Part shown: positions 9,034 through 17,017 of the stretch, one piece after another
How positions within the stretch are numbered: position 1 is the stretch's first letter
How the letters are laid out: every line of letters starts with the position of its first letter
DNA from: Candidatus Latescibacterota bacterium
Lineage (GTDB): Bacteria > Latescibacterota > UBA2968
Reading direction: 5' to 3'
Length of the DNA stretch: 64,000 nt
NCBI GenBank assembly: GCA_022823725.1
Contig: JAJEHL010000001.1
Span: 1 to 64,000, forward strand
Position numbers and translations under genes: made by a program
Notes under the pieces: model-generated
Database searches by the model: none
What the model was told of the DNA's origin: nothing
Seen by the model: the letters and a program-made list of their open reading frames with translations, nothing else

Positions 9034-9717
9034 ATGCCTAAAAAATTGCTTGACCTATTCTGTGGTGCTGGCGGTGCTGCAATGGGCTATCACCAGGCTG
9101 GATTCGTCGTTGTGGGAGTGGATATTAATCCTCAACCTAATTACCCATTCGAGTTCATACAAGCAGATGCGCTTGAACTTGAGCCTGAATTTCTTGAGGG
9201 CTTCGACGCCATTCACGCCTCGCCTCCTTGCCAAGCGTACTCAGTGCTTGCCAAGCGGAATGGCAACGCCCATGAGTGGCCTGATCTGGTGGGGGCAGTA
9301 CGTGACATACTTACCAGCACGGGTAAGCCCTGGGTGATCGAGAATGTGGAAGGCTCCCCGCTTATAAATCCTATCTTACTATGCGGGACCATGTTCGACA
9401 AACTAAGGGTGATCCGTCACCGCTTGTTTGAGGCTAACTTTGATATTACACCGCCTCCGCACATTCCTCACAAAGCACATCCCCGCGTTCACACCCTGGA
9501 TAAACGTAAAGCTCACTATGGCAAGACCGATGAGTGGCGAGATTTTGTGCAGGTAACAGGTGGCGGAAATTGTACTATTGCAGCAGCCCGTGATGCTATG
9601 GGAATTGATTGGATGAAGAAAGCCGAGATTAACGAAGCGATACCACCAGCCTATGCACAGTTCATCGGTAATGCGCTTATGGAGCGTCTCGCTGCATTGG
9701 AGACATTACAACAATGA
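9034..9717 (+). CDS. C5-cytosine DNA methyltransferase (short, phage-like)
   Basis: Encodes 227 residues with the ordered motifs of cytosine-5 DNA methyltransferases. Motif I is DLFCGAGGAAMGYH near residue 7, motif II GVDINPQP, motif IV ASPPCQAYS with catalytic Cys, motif VI ENVEGSP, motif VIII QVTGGGNC, and motif X PPAYAQFIGNAL at the end. At 227 residues it is shorter than typical bacterial enzymes (300-450), so the target-recognition region is minimal, as in phage-type members. GGGAGAA precedes the ATG. Its stop overlaps the start of the HNH nuclease gene by four bases (ATGA), which indicates translational coupling. It would protect host DNA from that nuclease, or act as a stand-alone phage-type enzyme. 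Confidence 0.85.
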   Translation: MPKKLLDLFCGAGGAAMGYHQAGFVVVGVDINPQPNYPFEFIQADALELEPEFLEGFDAIHASPPCQAYSVLAKRNGNAHEWPDLVGAVRDILTSTGKPWVIENVEGSPLINPILLCGTMFDKLRVIRHRLFEANFDITPPPHIPHKAHPRVHTLDKRKAHYGKTDEWRDFVQVTGGGNCTIAAARDAMGIDWMKKAEINEAIPPAYAQFIGNALMERLAALETLQQ

Positions 9718-10286
9718 AGTCACGCAGGATCAGCTCAACGGAGCGCATCCGTCAATTTCTCCGTGATCGAGTCGGTGAGGTTGTCACGAGTCAGGAAATA
9801 CAAGAGGCCGCTGGAAATGTAACAGAGTGGGCTAGGCGCCTACGCGAACTACGCAGTGAAGAAGGCTGGAATATCAGCAGCCATAATGACCGTGTCGATC
9901 TCAGGCCGGGGGAGTACGTACTTGAGGATGAGCCGCCCAATAGGTCGAACTATTCTTTTGCAAAACCGATTTCTAATCGTCTGCGGGCGGAAGTATTAGA
10001 ACGCAATGGATATACATGCCAAATGTGTGGAATAGGTGCAGGTGAAATGGACGACGAGTTAGGACGCAAGACACGTCTGCATGTTGGGCACATTGTAGAT
10101 CGGAGCCACGGTGGTCAAGATACACTATCGAATCTGCGCGCCTTGTGCAGTAGGTGCAATCAGGGAGCCAAAAATGTTGCCCAAGAACCACCGAGTCATA
10201 CGTGGTTGATGTCCCAAATACGCCGTGCGACCATTGAAGACCAGCGAAAAGCATTGGAATGGCTTGAACGAAAATTCCATCGCTGA
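9714..10286 (+). CDS. HNH endonuclease with N-terminal winged helix
   Basis: Encodes 190 residues. Residues ~1-65 form a winged-helix-like DNA-binding module (IRQFLRDRVGEVVTSQEI ... RRLRELRSEEG). Residues ~95-160 are an HNH nuclease fold: a CQMCG zinc knuckle, the catalytic LHVGHIVDRSHGG (His at the metal site), the Asn in LSNLRALC, and the second knuckle CSRCNQG. The start codon overlaps the methyltransferase stop by four bases. Together the two genes look like a compact type II restriction-modification operon, with the HNH protein as restriction enzyme. A mobile homing role is less likely given the coupling. Cleavage site unknown. Confidence 0.82.
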   Translation: MKSRRISSTERIRQFLRDRVGEVVTSQEIQEAAGNVTEWARRLRELRSEEGWNISSHNDRVDLRPGEYVLEDEPPNRSNYSFAKPISNRLRAEVLERNGYTCQMCGIGAGEMDDELGRKTRLHVGHIVDRSHGGQDTLSNLRALCSRCNQGAKNVAQEPPSHTWLMSQIRRATIEDQRKALEWLERKFHR

Positions 10287-10314
10287 TTGTCTATTCTTCC
10301 TCTCCTGAAATAAA

Positions 10315-12297
10315 TTACCACCCGTGAATCCCGTGCCCTTGATCTGGAAACCAGATCACATCTACGAGAAATGCGATTCCTATCGCAAATACAAATCCCA
10401 CGATTAACCCATAGCAACACGGGAGCACCCGCCGGTAGAGCAAGATCCCACCGAATTTCAAAACCAGCAATTTGGCTAGCCATACTATGAAAATGTCCAG
10501 AATATAAATGCGCATATACCAGCTATACATCACCATCAATCCCATGGGGTGGATGGGCCACCAGGGGATCCGCGCCTGAAGTACGGCAAATATTAGCGCA
10601 CCCAGGGTGCCCAACAAATACACGCCTGTTTTTTCCAGGTCTGGAACAGATCGATCTGTGTCGCCAACTGCTCCGGCGATGATATTGTACCGTTCTCGTG
10701 CCGAACCTTCCAATGCCCAGGAATGGAAACTGGCACCGCCCCAGGTATAACACAGCCAGACCGTATAAGAAGCACCAATGATCACGCCGAGGAGCACGCC
10801 GATCCAGATCAATCGGTTTGTCTTTGTGGATCTCGCCATTGTCCGTTCTATATTGGGCAGTGCTGTTGGTACGCGCCAGCCTGCCAGCAAACGGTGATTC
10901 ACCATATGCGTGCTTACCAGCGTGGGTGTGGACATATTGCGCGTGCCCACAAACATATCGCCCAGTATGGTTGTTCCACCTGCCCAAAAGGGAAATAAAT
11001 AGGCGAAACCAGTGGCGGCCACGAGTTTCATTGATACAAAAAGGCCGATCCAGAATGCTGCCATCCACAAGATCAGTGTTGACGGGCTATTGCCCGACTG
11101 ATAAAGCCAGAATGCCATATAGATCAACCCACCCGCAAGCACCAGCAAAGTGCTACGCGGAGACAGGATCATTGTTTCGGAGGCTTCTCCTGCAACGGGA
11201 CTGCGAACCTGTCTCCAGACGCGTTTCAGATGCCCGCGTGCTGCCCATATCGCCCAGAGAGCCAGTCCCAGCATTGCCCCGTTGGAAAAAAGGTTCACGA
11301 TGACGCCCGCATCGGCTTCTTGCCCGCTCATGCCCACTGTGAACCCCACGCGATTCATGGCGTATTGTGCCCCCAGCCCTACGAGATAAACCGACCAGAT
11401 GCTGAACAGGATGTTCAGGTCGCACAGAAAAGTAAATCCCATCAGGGTGGGCAGGATGCGGTAGGAGAAGGCAAAGGGCGGCAAATACCGGGATAGGGGC
11501 GCGCCTCTGCGCCCGGTTCGCCCGAACATGGGGTCAAAAATTGCAATGCGGGGAAAATCGGGGATGAAGTACTCTGCGATGTTCCACAGGAGGGGAAATG
11601 CTGCGATAAAAAATCCCGCCCAAAATGCCTTGTTTTGCATAAAGGCGGGCCAACCCGGTTTTTGATCAAATCCTTCGGTGAGTTCCAGGGATACTTCGGC
11701 GAGGGGATAGACCAGGCGCTCGTGTTGCGCCCATTGCTTTTGGAATAATGCGGTTAATCCCAGGCCAATGGCTGTGATTGCCAGTGCGATGGATCCCGCC
11801 CAGAAAATTGGTCCCAACCACGCGCCCCAGGGTACGCCAGACCATAGTCCCTGATAGAAGCCATCGACCACACCCGGAGTGTTTAACGGCAGCATCCAAT
11901 TGGGCAAGTCGTCAAAGTACAGTTCTTCCCATCGGTTCTCTGGCGATGCAAAATAACGCGGTGCGGCCATCATGCCGGCCCACTGCGTTGCCCAGTTAAA
12001 GCCGGCAAATAAGCCACCGACCCACAAGAGACAAAATAGCACCCGCATCTCTGTTGCGGATAATGATAACCGGGGCCAATAACGCTTCAATACGGAATTG
12101 CCCAGGAGCCAGAATACAAAGGGCAATAATACGGTCATTGGCAGATTGGACATTGCCAGGAGACCGGATCGCGTGCTCAGTTCCACATAGGTTGACATTG
12201 CACACGCAAAGACCAGCGTACCTACCATCGCCAGTACGGCTGTTTTGCGTACCCGGCTTTCTGTATCTGGCGTTTCAATGCTTTGTAATTGGGCCAT
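10315..12297 (-). CDS. DUF6785-type polytopic membrane protein
   Basis: Encodes 660 residues with roughly 12-14 hydrophobic helices and large aromatic loops (NWATQWAGMMAAPRYF, GAWLGPIFWAGSIAL). The composition and W/G-rich loops match the DUF6784/DUF6785 integral membrane family, common in Poribacteria-, Latescibacteria- and Planctomycete-like genomes and distantly similar to oligopeptide-transporter-type carriers. No biochemical role is established for the family. It lies 15 bases downstream of the glycosidase-like gene, so a role in handling the sugar or peptide produced there is a reasonable inference. The start at 12297 has no strong ribosome site. Confidence 0.7.
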   Translation of the reverse strand: MAQLQSIETPDTESRVRKTAVLAMVGTLVFACAMSTYVELSTRSGLLAMSNLPMTVLLPFVFWLLGNSVLKRYWPRLSLSATEMRVLFCLLWVGGLFAGFNWATQWAGMMAAPRYFASPENRWEELYFDDLPNWMLPLNTPGVVDGFYQGLWSGVPWGAWLGPIFWAGSIALAITAIGLGLTALFQKQWAQHERLVYPLAEVSLELTEGFDQKPGWPAFMQNKAFWAGFFIAAFPLLWNIAEYFIPDFPRIAIFDPMFGRTGRRGAPLSRYLPPFAFSYRILPTLMGFTFLCDLNILFSIWSVYLVGLGAQYAMNRVGFTVGMSGQEADAGVIVNLFSNGAMLGLALWAIWAARGHLKRVWRQVRSPVAGEASETMILSPRSTLLVLAGGLIYMAFWLYQSGNSPSTLILWMAAFWIGLFVSMKLVAATGFAYLFPFWAGGTTILGDMFVGTRNMSTPTLVSTHMVNHRLLAGWRVPTALPNIERTMARSTKTNRLIWIGVLLGVIIGASYTVWLCYTWGGASFHSWALEGSARERYNIIAGAVGDTDRSVPDLEKTGVYLLGTLGALIFAVLQARIPWWPIHPMGLMVMYSWYMRIYILDIFIVWLAKLLVLKFGGILLYRRVLPCCYGLIVGFVFAIGIAFLVDVIWFPDQGHGIHGW

Positions 12298-12312
12298 GAA
12301 TTAATAAGGGAT

Positions 12313-13695
12313 CTACCAGTCCCCGCGCTGGTATTTGTCCCAGGTTTCAAAGAGTGTCTGTTTCAATGCGCGAAGTTCTCCGGCTGTGCCTGGGTGCGGG
12401 GTGTGTGTATAGACAGCCTGGTTGATGTCTGTGACTGCCTGGATCAGATTTTCGCGCGGGTTCCCCTGCAGGTCGTAATAGCCATTCTGGTTGTTCTTTG
12501 CGAGTGTGTCGCCGCCCTGATCGTACATACAGGCGCAATATGTGACGCCCAGAACCTGCGGGTCTTTGTAATGTCTCATCAGGCTTGCCCGGTATATTTC
12601 TCCGCGCGCGTCGTGAGATGATACACCAGCGTGACGCTTGCCTTTTTCCCCGGGGTAGTGGAATCCGAAGTAGTCATCTGACATGAGGATGGGCAATCCT
12701 GCGGTATCGGCCAATTCGTTGACTGAAATTGTGCGGTTAACATGCTGGGGTGCGATCATGTCGATGTAGGGCGCCGCTGCTTTCCACGATTCTCCGGTCA
12801 AAGCCCATTCTTTGATAAAGGAGCCAAAGATGAGATGGTTGCTGTCCCACCGTCGAATGGCGGTATGGGCAATTTTGTAGAGTGTGACACACATGTGGGA
12901 GAGGATGGCTTCGAAGTCATTCAATTGCCGTGGGTTCAGTGTTTTTTGTATTGCCGGATAATTGCGATTCTCGAATGCCTGGTCATAGGCGAGTACTTCG
13001 GTTTGTTTCAAATCGGCAATCTGGCTCAAAGAAATGCCGTATATCCGGTTGAATTTTTGAACGTCGTCGTTATACCGTTGTGCGAGCAGGTCGATGATGG
13101 CATTTCGTCCAGGGCTGTCTGGTGGAAGAGACAGATGGTGGTTTACCCAGTGTTCCGAATGGTTAAATGCGCCGAAGCCGTAATAATAGCCCATTACAAG
13201 TGGGTCATCTGCAGCGGTTGGACAAGCCGCTTTGGCTCTGGATTCTATTAGTTGTTCAAACTCTGGATCAAAAATATCTGGGAGAGTTTCTCCTTCGACA
13301 AATTCCCAGGGATGCTTCAGCAAGATTACGCCTACTGCAAAGGGGAAATTCTCTTCCCGAAATATTGTCTCTGATTCTGCGATATCGACAAATCCATTCA
13401 GGTTGCGTTCCGGGCTTGTGGCACCGCCCAGGGCGCAGTTAAAGCCCATTGCACGGGCATTGGCAAGCGAGCCGCGTACCCATGCTTCCCGGTCGCTCCC
13501 GTAAACATTTTCGCAGGCTACATTGCTTTCCCCCGATAACAGATGGCTGAGCGCTACGGGAAAAAAGACGTTGCCCTGCGGCGTTATAAACCAGTTTCGA
13601 CCATTGATTTCTTCCAGATGGAAAAAGCCGGTTTTTTCACCCTGAATACCCGTCCATCCACCGTATTCGTCCAGTTCAAAATTTGTTGTGTTCAT
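12313..13695 (-). CDS. Glycosidase-like (GH-A TIM barrel) protein
   Basis: Encodes 460 residues with no signal peptide. The N-terminus GGWTGIQGEKTGFFHLEEINGRNWFITPQGNVFFPVALSH resembles the opening of agarase-like GH50 and related clan GH-A enzymes, where a substrate-framing strand (W..TP.G..FF..) leads into the barrel. The rest is compatible with a (beta/alpha)8 fold (MGFNCALGG, MGYYYGFGA, LIFGSF, MIAPQHV, PILMSDDYFGF). The usual catalytic NE and E residues after strands 4 and 7 are not obvious: strand 4 reads MGYYYGFGAF and strand 7 PILMSDDYFG. It sits upstream of the DUF6785 gene and downstream of the TonB/PorV set. Agarase-like activity is a weak guess. Confidence 0.5.
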   Translation of the reverse strand: MNTTNFELDEYGGWTGIQGEKTGFFHLEEINGRNWFITPQGNVFFPVALSHLLSGESNVACENVYGSDREAWVRGSLANARAMGFNCALGGATSPERNLNGFVDIAESETIFREENFPFAVGVILLKHPWEFVEGETLPDIFDPEFEQLIESRAKAACPTAADDPLVMGYYYGFGAFNHSEHWVNHHLSLPPDSPGRNAIIDLLAQRYNDDVQKFNRIYGISLSQIADLKQTEVLAYDQAFENRNYPAIQKTLNPRQLNDFEAILSHMCVTLYKIAHTAIRRWDSNHLIFGSFIKEWALTGESWKAAAPYIDMIAPQHVNRTISVNELADTAGLPILMSDDYFGFHYPGEKGKRHAGVSSHDARGEIYRASLMRHYKDPQVLGVTYCACMYDQGGDTLAKNNQNGYYDLQGNPRENLIQAVTDINQAVYTHTPHPGTAGELRALKQTLFETWDKYQRGDW

Positions 13696-13724
13696 CGTTC
13701 TCTCGAAATTTTTGAATAAAAAAT

Positions 13725-13760
13725 AGGCGCCGACGGATAAGTGTACTCCGTCAGGCGCCT
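13725..13760 (-). terminator. Rho-independent terminator after the PorV gene
   Basis: AGGCGCCGACGGA pairs with TCCGTCAGGCGCCT around a short loop, with one bulged base. Read on the minus strand, the hairpin is followed by a T-rich run (ATTTTTTATT), as expected for termination of the TonB-receptor to PorV transcript. Confidence 0.85.
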
Positions 13761-13785
13761 GTGTACGACGGATTCAAACGCGGTC

Positions 13786-14859
13786 TTACTGTCCAAAGTC
13801 AAATCCGACCGTCACGACATGTACTGAACCCAGACGACCAAATTCGATATAGGCGTAATCCACGCTGATCCCGTATTGATCGCGCTTCAGATTGACGCCA
13901 CCGCCAGCGGTGAGGCCCTCTTCGTCGTAGTTGAAGCGGTACCCGCCGCGAAGATAGGCCAGGTTTCGCAATCCGTATTCGGCGCCTACATGCATTTTTT
14001 CGTCGCCGTCATTGGGGTGCGTAAACTCAGTTGCCACCGTGAGGAGATGGGGTTGATCCTCTGACTGTTCGACCAGATCAAAAGCCGCACCGAGTTTGAA
14101 TACCATGGGCATTCGCACTTGCGATGGCGGGATTTGGATCTGTTCGTCGTACTGGGTGAACTCGGTATCGGGACCGAAATTCTGCCCGAGCATGGCTATC
14201 CGCAGGCTTTTGATGCCGGTGTGATAGTACGTGCCGATATCAATGGCCCAGTTGCCGGTGGTGGCGTCGTCTAAGGTTTCTTGAAAATATTTCACGGTGC
14301 CGCCCACCTGCAAGCGGTCTGTGATGCGCCGACCGTAGTTGAAGCCCACGGCGAGGTCGCCGCCCGAAAACGTGCCCAGGCCTTCTATAACGGGCTGGGT
14401 GCGGCCCAGGGTTTCGCCGTCGGGACCAAATAGTTCCTGGTTTTCCGTGCGTACCATATCCCCGTAATCGAGGGTACTGATGCTGATACCCAAAACACCC
14501 CACTGGTCAAAATTTTTGACCACAGCGCCGGAATAATAGGTGATGTCGGCAACCCAGTTCATGTTGCTGCCCGAAAGGCTGATATTTGTTATGTCTGAGA
14601 TTGTAGCTGGATTGGTCAATGCGGCGTTGGCATCCGCCTTGCTCAATACCGTTGCAATACCTCCCAGACTCGCCATGCGCGCCGAGGAGGGCAATTTGGC
14701 AAATTGCCAGCCCGACCGTCCCACGCGGCTATAGGGCAGGGGCGCAACACCCGATCCCACTTCTGCTTCGAATCGCCGCTGCGCGAATCCCTCACTTGCA
14801 AATCCCAGCACGAGCAAAAGGATCGGGATTATTGTCCATCTAAATGTACAACGTTTCAT
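13786..14859 (-). CDS. PorV/PorQ-family outer membrane beta-barrel protein
   Basis: Encodes 357 residues with a signal peptide ending near GFA|QRR. The mature start has the family hallmark QFAKLPSSARMASLGGIATVLSKADANAALTNPA (broken here for length), found in PorV/PorQ-like proteins of Bacteroidetes and other FCB phyla. About fourteen amphipathic strands follow, and the chain ends in aromatic VTVGFDFGQ as in Bam-inserted barrels. PorV shuttles type IX secretion cargo to the outer surface. The neighbouring upstream gene encodes a protein with a sorting-type C-terminus, which fits that role. GGAGG precedes the ATG. It is the last gene before a strong terminator. Confidence 0.85.
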   Translation of the reverse strand: MKRCTFRWTIIPILLLVLGFASEGFAQRRFEAEVGSGVAPLPYSRVGRSGWQFAKLPSSARMASLGGIATVLSKADANAALTNPATISDITNISLSGSNMNWVADITYYSGAVVKNFDQWGVLGISISTLDYGDMVRTENQELFGPDGETLGRTQPVIEGLGTFSGGDLAVGFNYGRRITDRLQVGGTVKYFQETLDDATTGNWAIDIGTYYHTGIKSLRIAMLGQNFGPDTEFTQYDEQIQIPPSQVRMPMVFKLGAAFDLVEQSEDQPHLLTVATEFTHPNDGDEKMHVGAEYGLRNLAYLRGGYRFNYDEEGLTAGGGVNLKRDQYGISVDYAYIEFGRLGSVHVVTVGFDFGQ

Positions 14860-14871
14860 TATAGCCTCCGC

Positions 14872-16941
14872 TTATCGAATGATCATGAATTTCCCAACGT
14901 GAGACTGGCCTTCTTGTCCCGCTACGTGAGAGGTTACGTGATAGATGTAAAGTCCGGCTGCCGGGCTTTCGGAAAAGTCTGTTTGAAGATAATTGCCATC
15001 GGCCTGGCTGCCCCAGGTGGTCTCTCCAAAACCGTCGTGTTCAATAATTTTTATCAAATCGCCCGCGAGCGTGTAAATCCGGATCGTGCATTTGGCTGGG
15101 ATATTTACAAAAGCGAGACGATTGTTCTGAGATGCATCCAGCAATCCACTTCGCTGGCGGAAGGGATTGGGTACCACGCGGATCTGGGTCATATCATCCG
15201 AAGGTGCCTTGGGAGCTTCCGTAGCGAAAAACGTATAGGCTGTTATACCGCTTTCCAGGCCGTGGGTATCGTAGGAGGTCACCGCAAAGCGGAAGGGGAT
15301 ACCGGGATCGGTCTCGATTTGAAAAGCGATCTTATCGCCCTGCTTATAAGCTGCGGCTTCTGAAGCGGAAATATCCTCAAGCAGTTCCCAGGGGCCAGTG
15401 ATGTGAATTTCTGATCGGTAAACCCGATATCCGGCAAAGTCATTTTCACCTGTGCCCGGGTCCTGGTAATTGTCCGGCACGGCCTGCCAGGTCAAGGTGA
15501 AACCCTGTGTCCCGGTACTGGCGTCGGCAAATGGTTCAGCCTCCAGCTTGGGGTATCCGTCTTCGACAAATGGTTGGGTTCCCGCAAGAGGGGGTGGATA
15601 CTGATCGGCGGGTAGCTTGTAGTTATTGGCAATCAGTTCCAGAGCAGAATCCCAGTTTTGCTTCAACGCAGCAATACCTTCTGCCTGGTATCGTTGTGCA
15701 GCTTCTAATCCGCCGCGTTGCGACACATTGCGGTCCATCTCGCCAAAACAATAGAGGATGATCAGTTCAATTTCATCGCCGGGCTGAAAAGTGTAGGGGC
15801 CAATATAGGAATACAGCATGGGGGATCGTTCAAAGAGATTGCCATCCACCGATCCGTCTTTGGGACGGGATGGGTCGTTCCAGAGGTCAATCCAACTTGC
15901 GCGCTCCTGATCGTGTGAAAATGCCAGCAAATCCTGTTCCCAGCTTTGCCCGGCCCACAGACGCCCGGATTCGCGCGCTGGTACGCGATCGTCGCTCATC
16001 CTTCCTGCGAAGTTGCCCGTCCGCGTGCCAGACTCGGCCGCGGCGAGGATATTGTAATGGGGTTCGTCAGGTTGACCGTTGTAAGTCAGATTTAGAATGC
16101 CCCACGCCCGGGCTTCTGGTTCGTAAAGCCTGCGATCCAGAGATCCCGCCTCGGTGATATTGCCGGGGTCGCCAGCATCGCCTGTCACGTCTCCAGGTGG
16201 CTCGAATATGCTAAACGAAATGGGCGCGCTTTCCGTGGTGGGCCACTGCACATCGTCGTAAAAAATGAAAATTTCCCGTTCCGGATCCCAGTCGAATTGC
16301 ATGTCGTTCTTGAACTTGAAGGCGTTGTTCACGAGTTGACCGTTGTTGTACTGCACCTGAGCGGGAAAACACATGTAGAAATCTTCAAAGGGTACGTCAT
16401 CCACATGTTTGATCTTGATCTTGTGGATGACAAAATCGTCGTATTTGGGCACACTCCACACCATTGTCTTGGTGGTGATCTGCATTGCTCCCATTGGATC
16501 GGCCGGGCTGGCTGGATTCATTTTGAACGTCTGAAAGACCCCCTCGCCCCATTGCTCGGCCTCGTCGGTGCCGCCTGGTCCCACAAAATTGTAATTGTAA
16601 TTGTTGACCATAGGCGTTACGGCACCGCCAAAAGACACAATGCTCCGTTCAGTTAAGTTGATCTTGACCCGCCGCCCCTGATTGTTGACCCAGATCCAGG
16701 GCGCAATCATGTCCATATGATCCGGTGCTTGATAATAGCCGGGATATGAAACGACATTGGGAATCGCCGTTTCTGCGTAATTCGCCGCGGTACTCGTGCC
16801 CCACCACAATCTTCCGGCGGTAAACTCGATTGGGTTGTTGCCCACTAGTTGGCTTTCGGGCACCTGAGCATTTACAACCTCCGATAACATCAGCACGAGG
16901 CACATCACCCAGAGTGGGAGAAGCCTGCGTATTGCATTCAT
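14872..16941 (-). CDS. Secreted protein with C-terminal sorting (FlgD/T9SS-like) domain
   Basis: Encodes 689 residues with a signal peptide cleaved near VNA|QVPES. The main body is beta-rich and of no recognised enzymatic family. Around residues 480-590 is a fibronectin-type segment (GFTLTWQAVPDN ... FAGYRVYRSE). The last ~95 residues (RVVPNPFRQRSG, KCTIRIYTLAGDLIKIIEH, GLYIYHVTSH, VGKFMIIR) form the FlgD-like/type IX sorting domain that FCB bacteria use for surface export. It lies between the TonB receptor and PorV genes with 12 bases to the latter. Probable role: surface or extracellular partner of the receptor. AAAGGAGTTTCTG precedes the ATG. Confidence 0.75.
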   Translation of the reverse strand: MNAIRRLLPLWVMCLVLMLSEVVNAQVPESQLVGNNPIEFTAGRLWWGTSTAANYAETAIPNVVSYPGYYQAPDHMDMIAPWIWVNNQGRRVKINLTERSIVSFGGAVTPMVNNYNYNFVGPGGTDEAEQWGEGVFQTFKMNPASPADPMGAMQITTKTMVWSVPKYDDFVIHKIKIKHVDDVPFEDFYMCFPAQVQYNNGQLVNNAFKFKNDMQFDWDPEREIFIFYDDVQWPTTESAPISFSIFEPPGDVTGDAGDPGNITEAGSLDRRLYEPEARAWGILNLTYNGQPDEPHYNILAAAESGTRTGNFAGRMSDDRVPARESGRLWAGQSWEQDLLAFSHDQERASWIDLWNDPSRPKDGSVDGNLFERSPMLYSYIGPYTFQPGDEIELIILYCFGEMDRNVSQRGGLEAAQRYQAEGIAALKQNWDSALELIANNYKLPADQYPPPLAGTQPFVEDGYPKLEAEPFADASTGTQGFTLTWQAVPDNYQDPGTGENDFAGYRVYRSEIHITGPWELLEDISASEAAAYKQGDKIAFQIETDPGIPFRFAVTSYDTHGLESGITAYTFFATEAPKAPSDDMTQIRVVPNPFRQRSGLLDASQNNRLAFVNIPAKCTIRIYTLAGDLIKIIEHDGFGETTWGSQADGNYLQTDFSESPAAGLYIYHVTSHVAGQEGQSHVGKFMIIR

Positions 16942-16977
16942 CAGAAACTCCTTTGTTGTTTGAGAAGGGAATTACAG

Positions 16978-17010
16978 GCCGGGTATCGTTCCTTCTTCTC
17001 GATACCCGGC
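16978..17010 (-). other. Hairpin between TonB-receptor and secreted-protein genes
   Basis: GCCGGGTATCG and CGATACCCGGC form a perfect 11-bp stem with an 11-base loop. There is no T-run after it on the minus strand, so it is not a classical terminator. In this position it could stabilise the upstream mRNA end and let the receptor and its neighbours be made in different amounts. Confidence 0.6.
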
Positions 17011-17017
17011 TATTTGG

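Noticed and set aside
16978-17010. Terminator after the TonB receptor gene
   Set aside because: The hairpin is strong but has no T-run on the minus strand, and the following genes belong to the same functional set.
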